From JAQVEB01 sp028698105 (GTDB lineage Bacteria; Bacteroidota; Bacteroidia; Bacteroidales; Dysgonomonadaceae): a stretch of 24,245 nt of DNA. Positions 24,201-24,245 of the stretch are shown in pieces (position 1 is the first letter of the stretch; every line of letters starts with the position of its first letter). Where the stretch lies: positions 1-24,245 of the forward strand of contig CAXYYA010000049.1 of NCBI GenBank assembly GCA_964293155.1, given 5' to 3'. The position numbers and the translations under genes were made by a program. The notes below the pieces were generated by a model. It worked only from the letters and a program-made list of their open reading frames with translations. It did not search any database and was not told the DNA's origin.

Positions 24201-24208
24201 CAAAGTTA
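24201..24208 (-). promoter_or_regulatory. -7 element of the metallophosphoesterase gene
   Basis: TAACTTTG on the minus strand matches TAnnTTTG. It lies 53 bases before the start codon at 24148, so the transcript leader would run through the GAGACTGTCTC motif. Confidence 0.55.
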
Positions 24209-24245
24209 TGTGTTTTAAGCATAAATATTAGTCAATCTAAAAAGA

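Overview
The window looks like chromosomal DNA from a member of the Bacteroidales (Bacteroidota). The reasons are: promoters of the TAnnTTTG type with no clear Shine-Dalgarno sites, a 1,100-residue SecA, and several families common in that order (DUF4923, DUF4105/Lnb, DUF4332, secreted SagB-type nitroreductase, type B L31). A Dysgonomonadaceae/Porphyromonadaceae-like genome is my guess. There are 18 intact protein genes, no RNA genes, no phage and no complete transposon. Most of it is housekeeping. The accessory signal lies in two non-coding repeat islands and the DUF6398 gene beside one of them.

Layout. 1-170: a dispersed inverted repeat. 173-4157 (minus strand): cinA, then a KefB-like cation:proton antiporter, then a DUF4923 secreted protein. 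4299-4553 (plus): rpmE2, ending at a terminator shared with a convergent secreted nitroreductase (4612-5214, minus). 5388-11667 (plus): an envelope cluster of a DUF4105/Lnb membrane protein, an alkaline-phosphatase-fold protein whose active-site residues appear lost, and secA. 11932-15843 (plus): gyrA and an exported TPR protein. 16054-18844 (plus): purM-like gene, prfA and a DUF6398 gene. 18845-19253: a nested repeat island. 19254-21319 (plus): pyrF and an HD-domain phosphohydrolase. 21327-21794 (minus): a YbaN/DUF454 membrane protein. 21864-22355 (plus): a low-molecular-weight tyrosine phosphatase. 22413-22820 (minus): a DUF4332 helix-hairpin-helix protein. 22821-23143: a second repeat island. 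23144-24148 (minus): an exported metallophosphoesterase.

The two repeat islands are the most unusual part. Each carries a ~150-bp composite element with a perfect 20-bp palindrome at each end and two inner hairpins built on GGCTTTAGCC and GGGCTAAAGCCC. The outer palindromes differ between islands by four bases per arm, but within each island both palindromes carry the same, fully compensated change. The first island's left palindrome is split by a 151-bp element with 15-bp perfect terminal inverted repeats and a TTTA target duplication. Inside that lies an 82-bp inverted repeat related to the one at the left edge of the window. I propose a family of small non-autonomous mobile repeats (REPIN- or MITE-like).

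The second point is the gene at 6703-8286. It keeps the alkaline phosphatase fold signatures but, aligned by eye to PafA from memory, lacks the nucleophile and nearly all metal ligands. Lying between a presumed lipoprotein N-acyltransferase and SecA, it may be a non-catalytic envelope protein.
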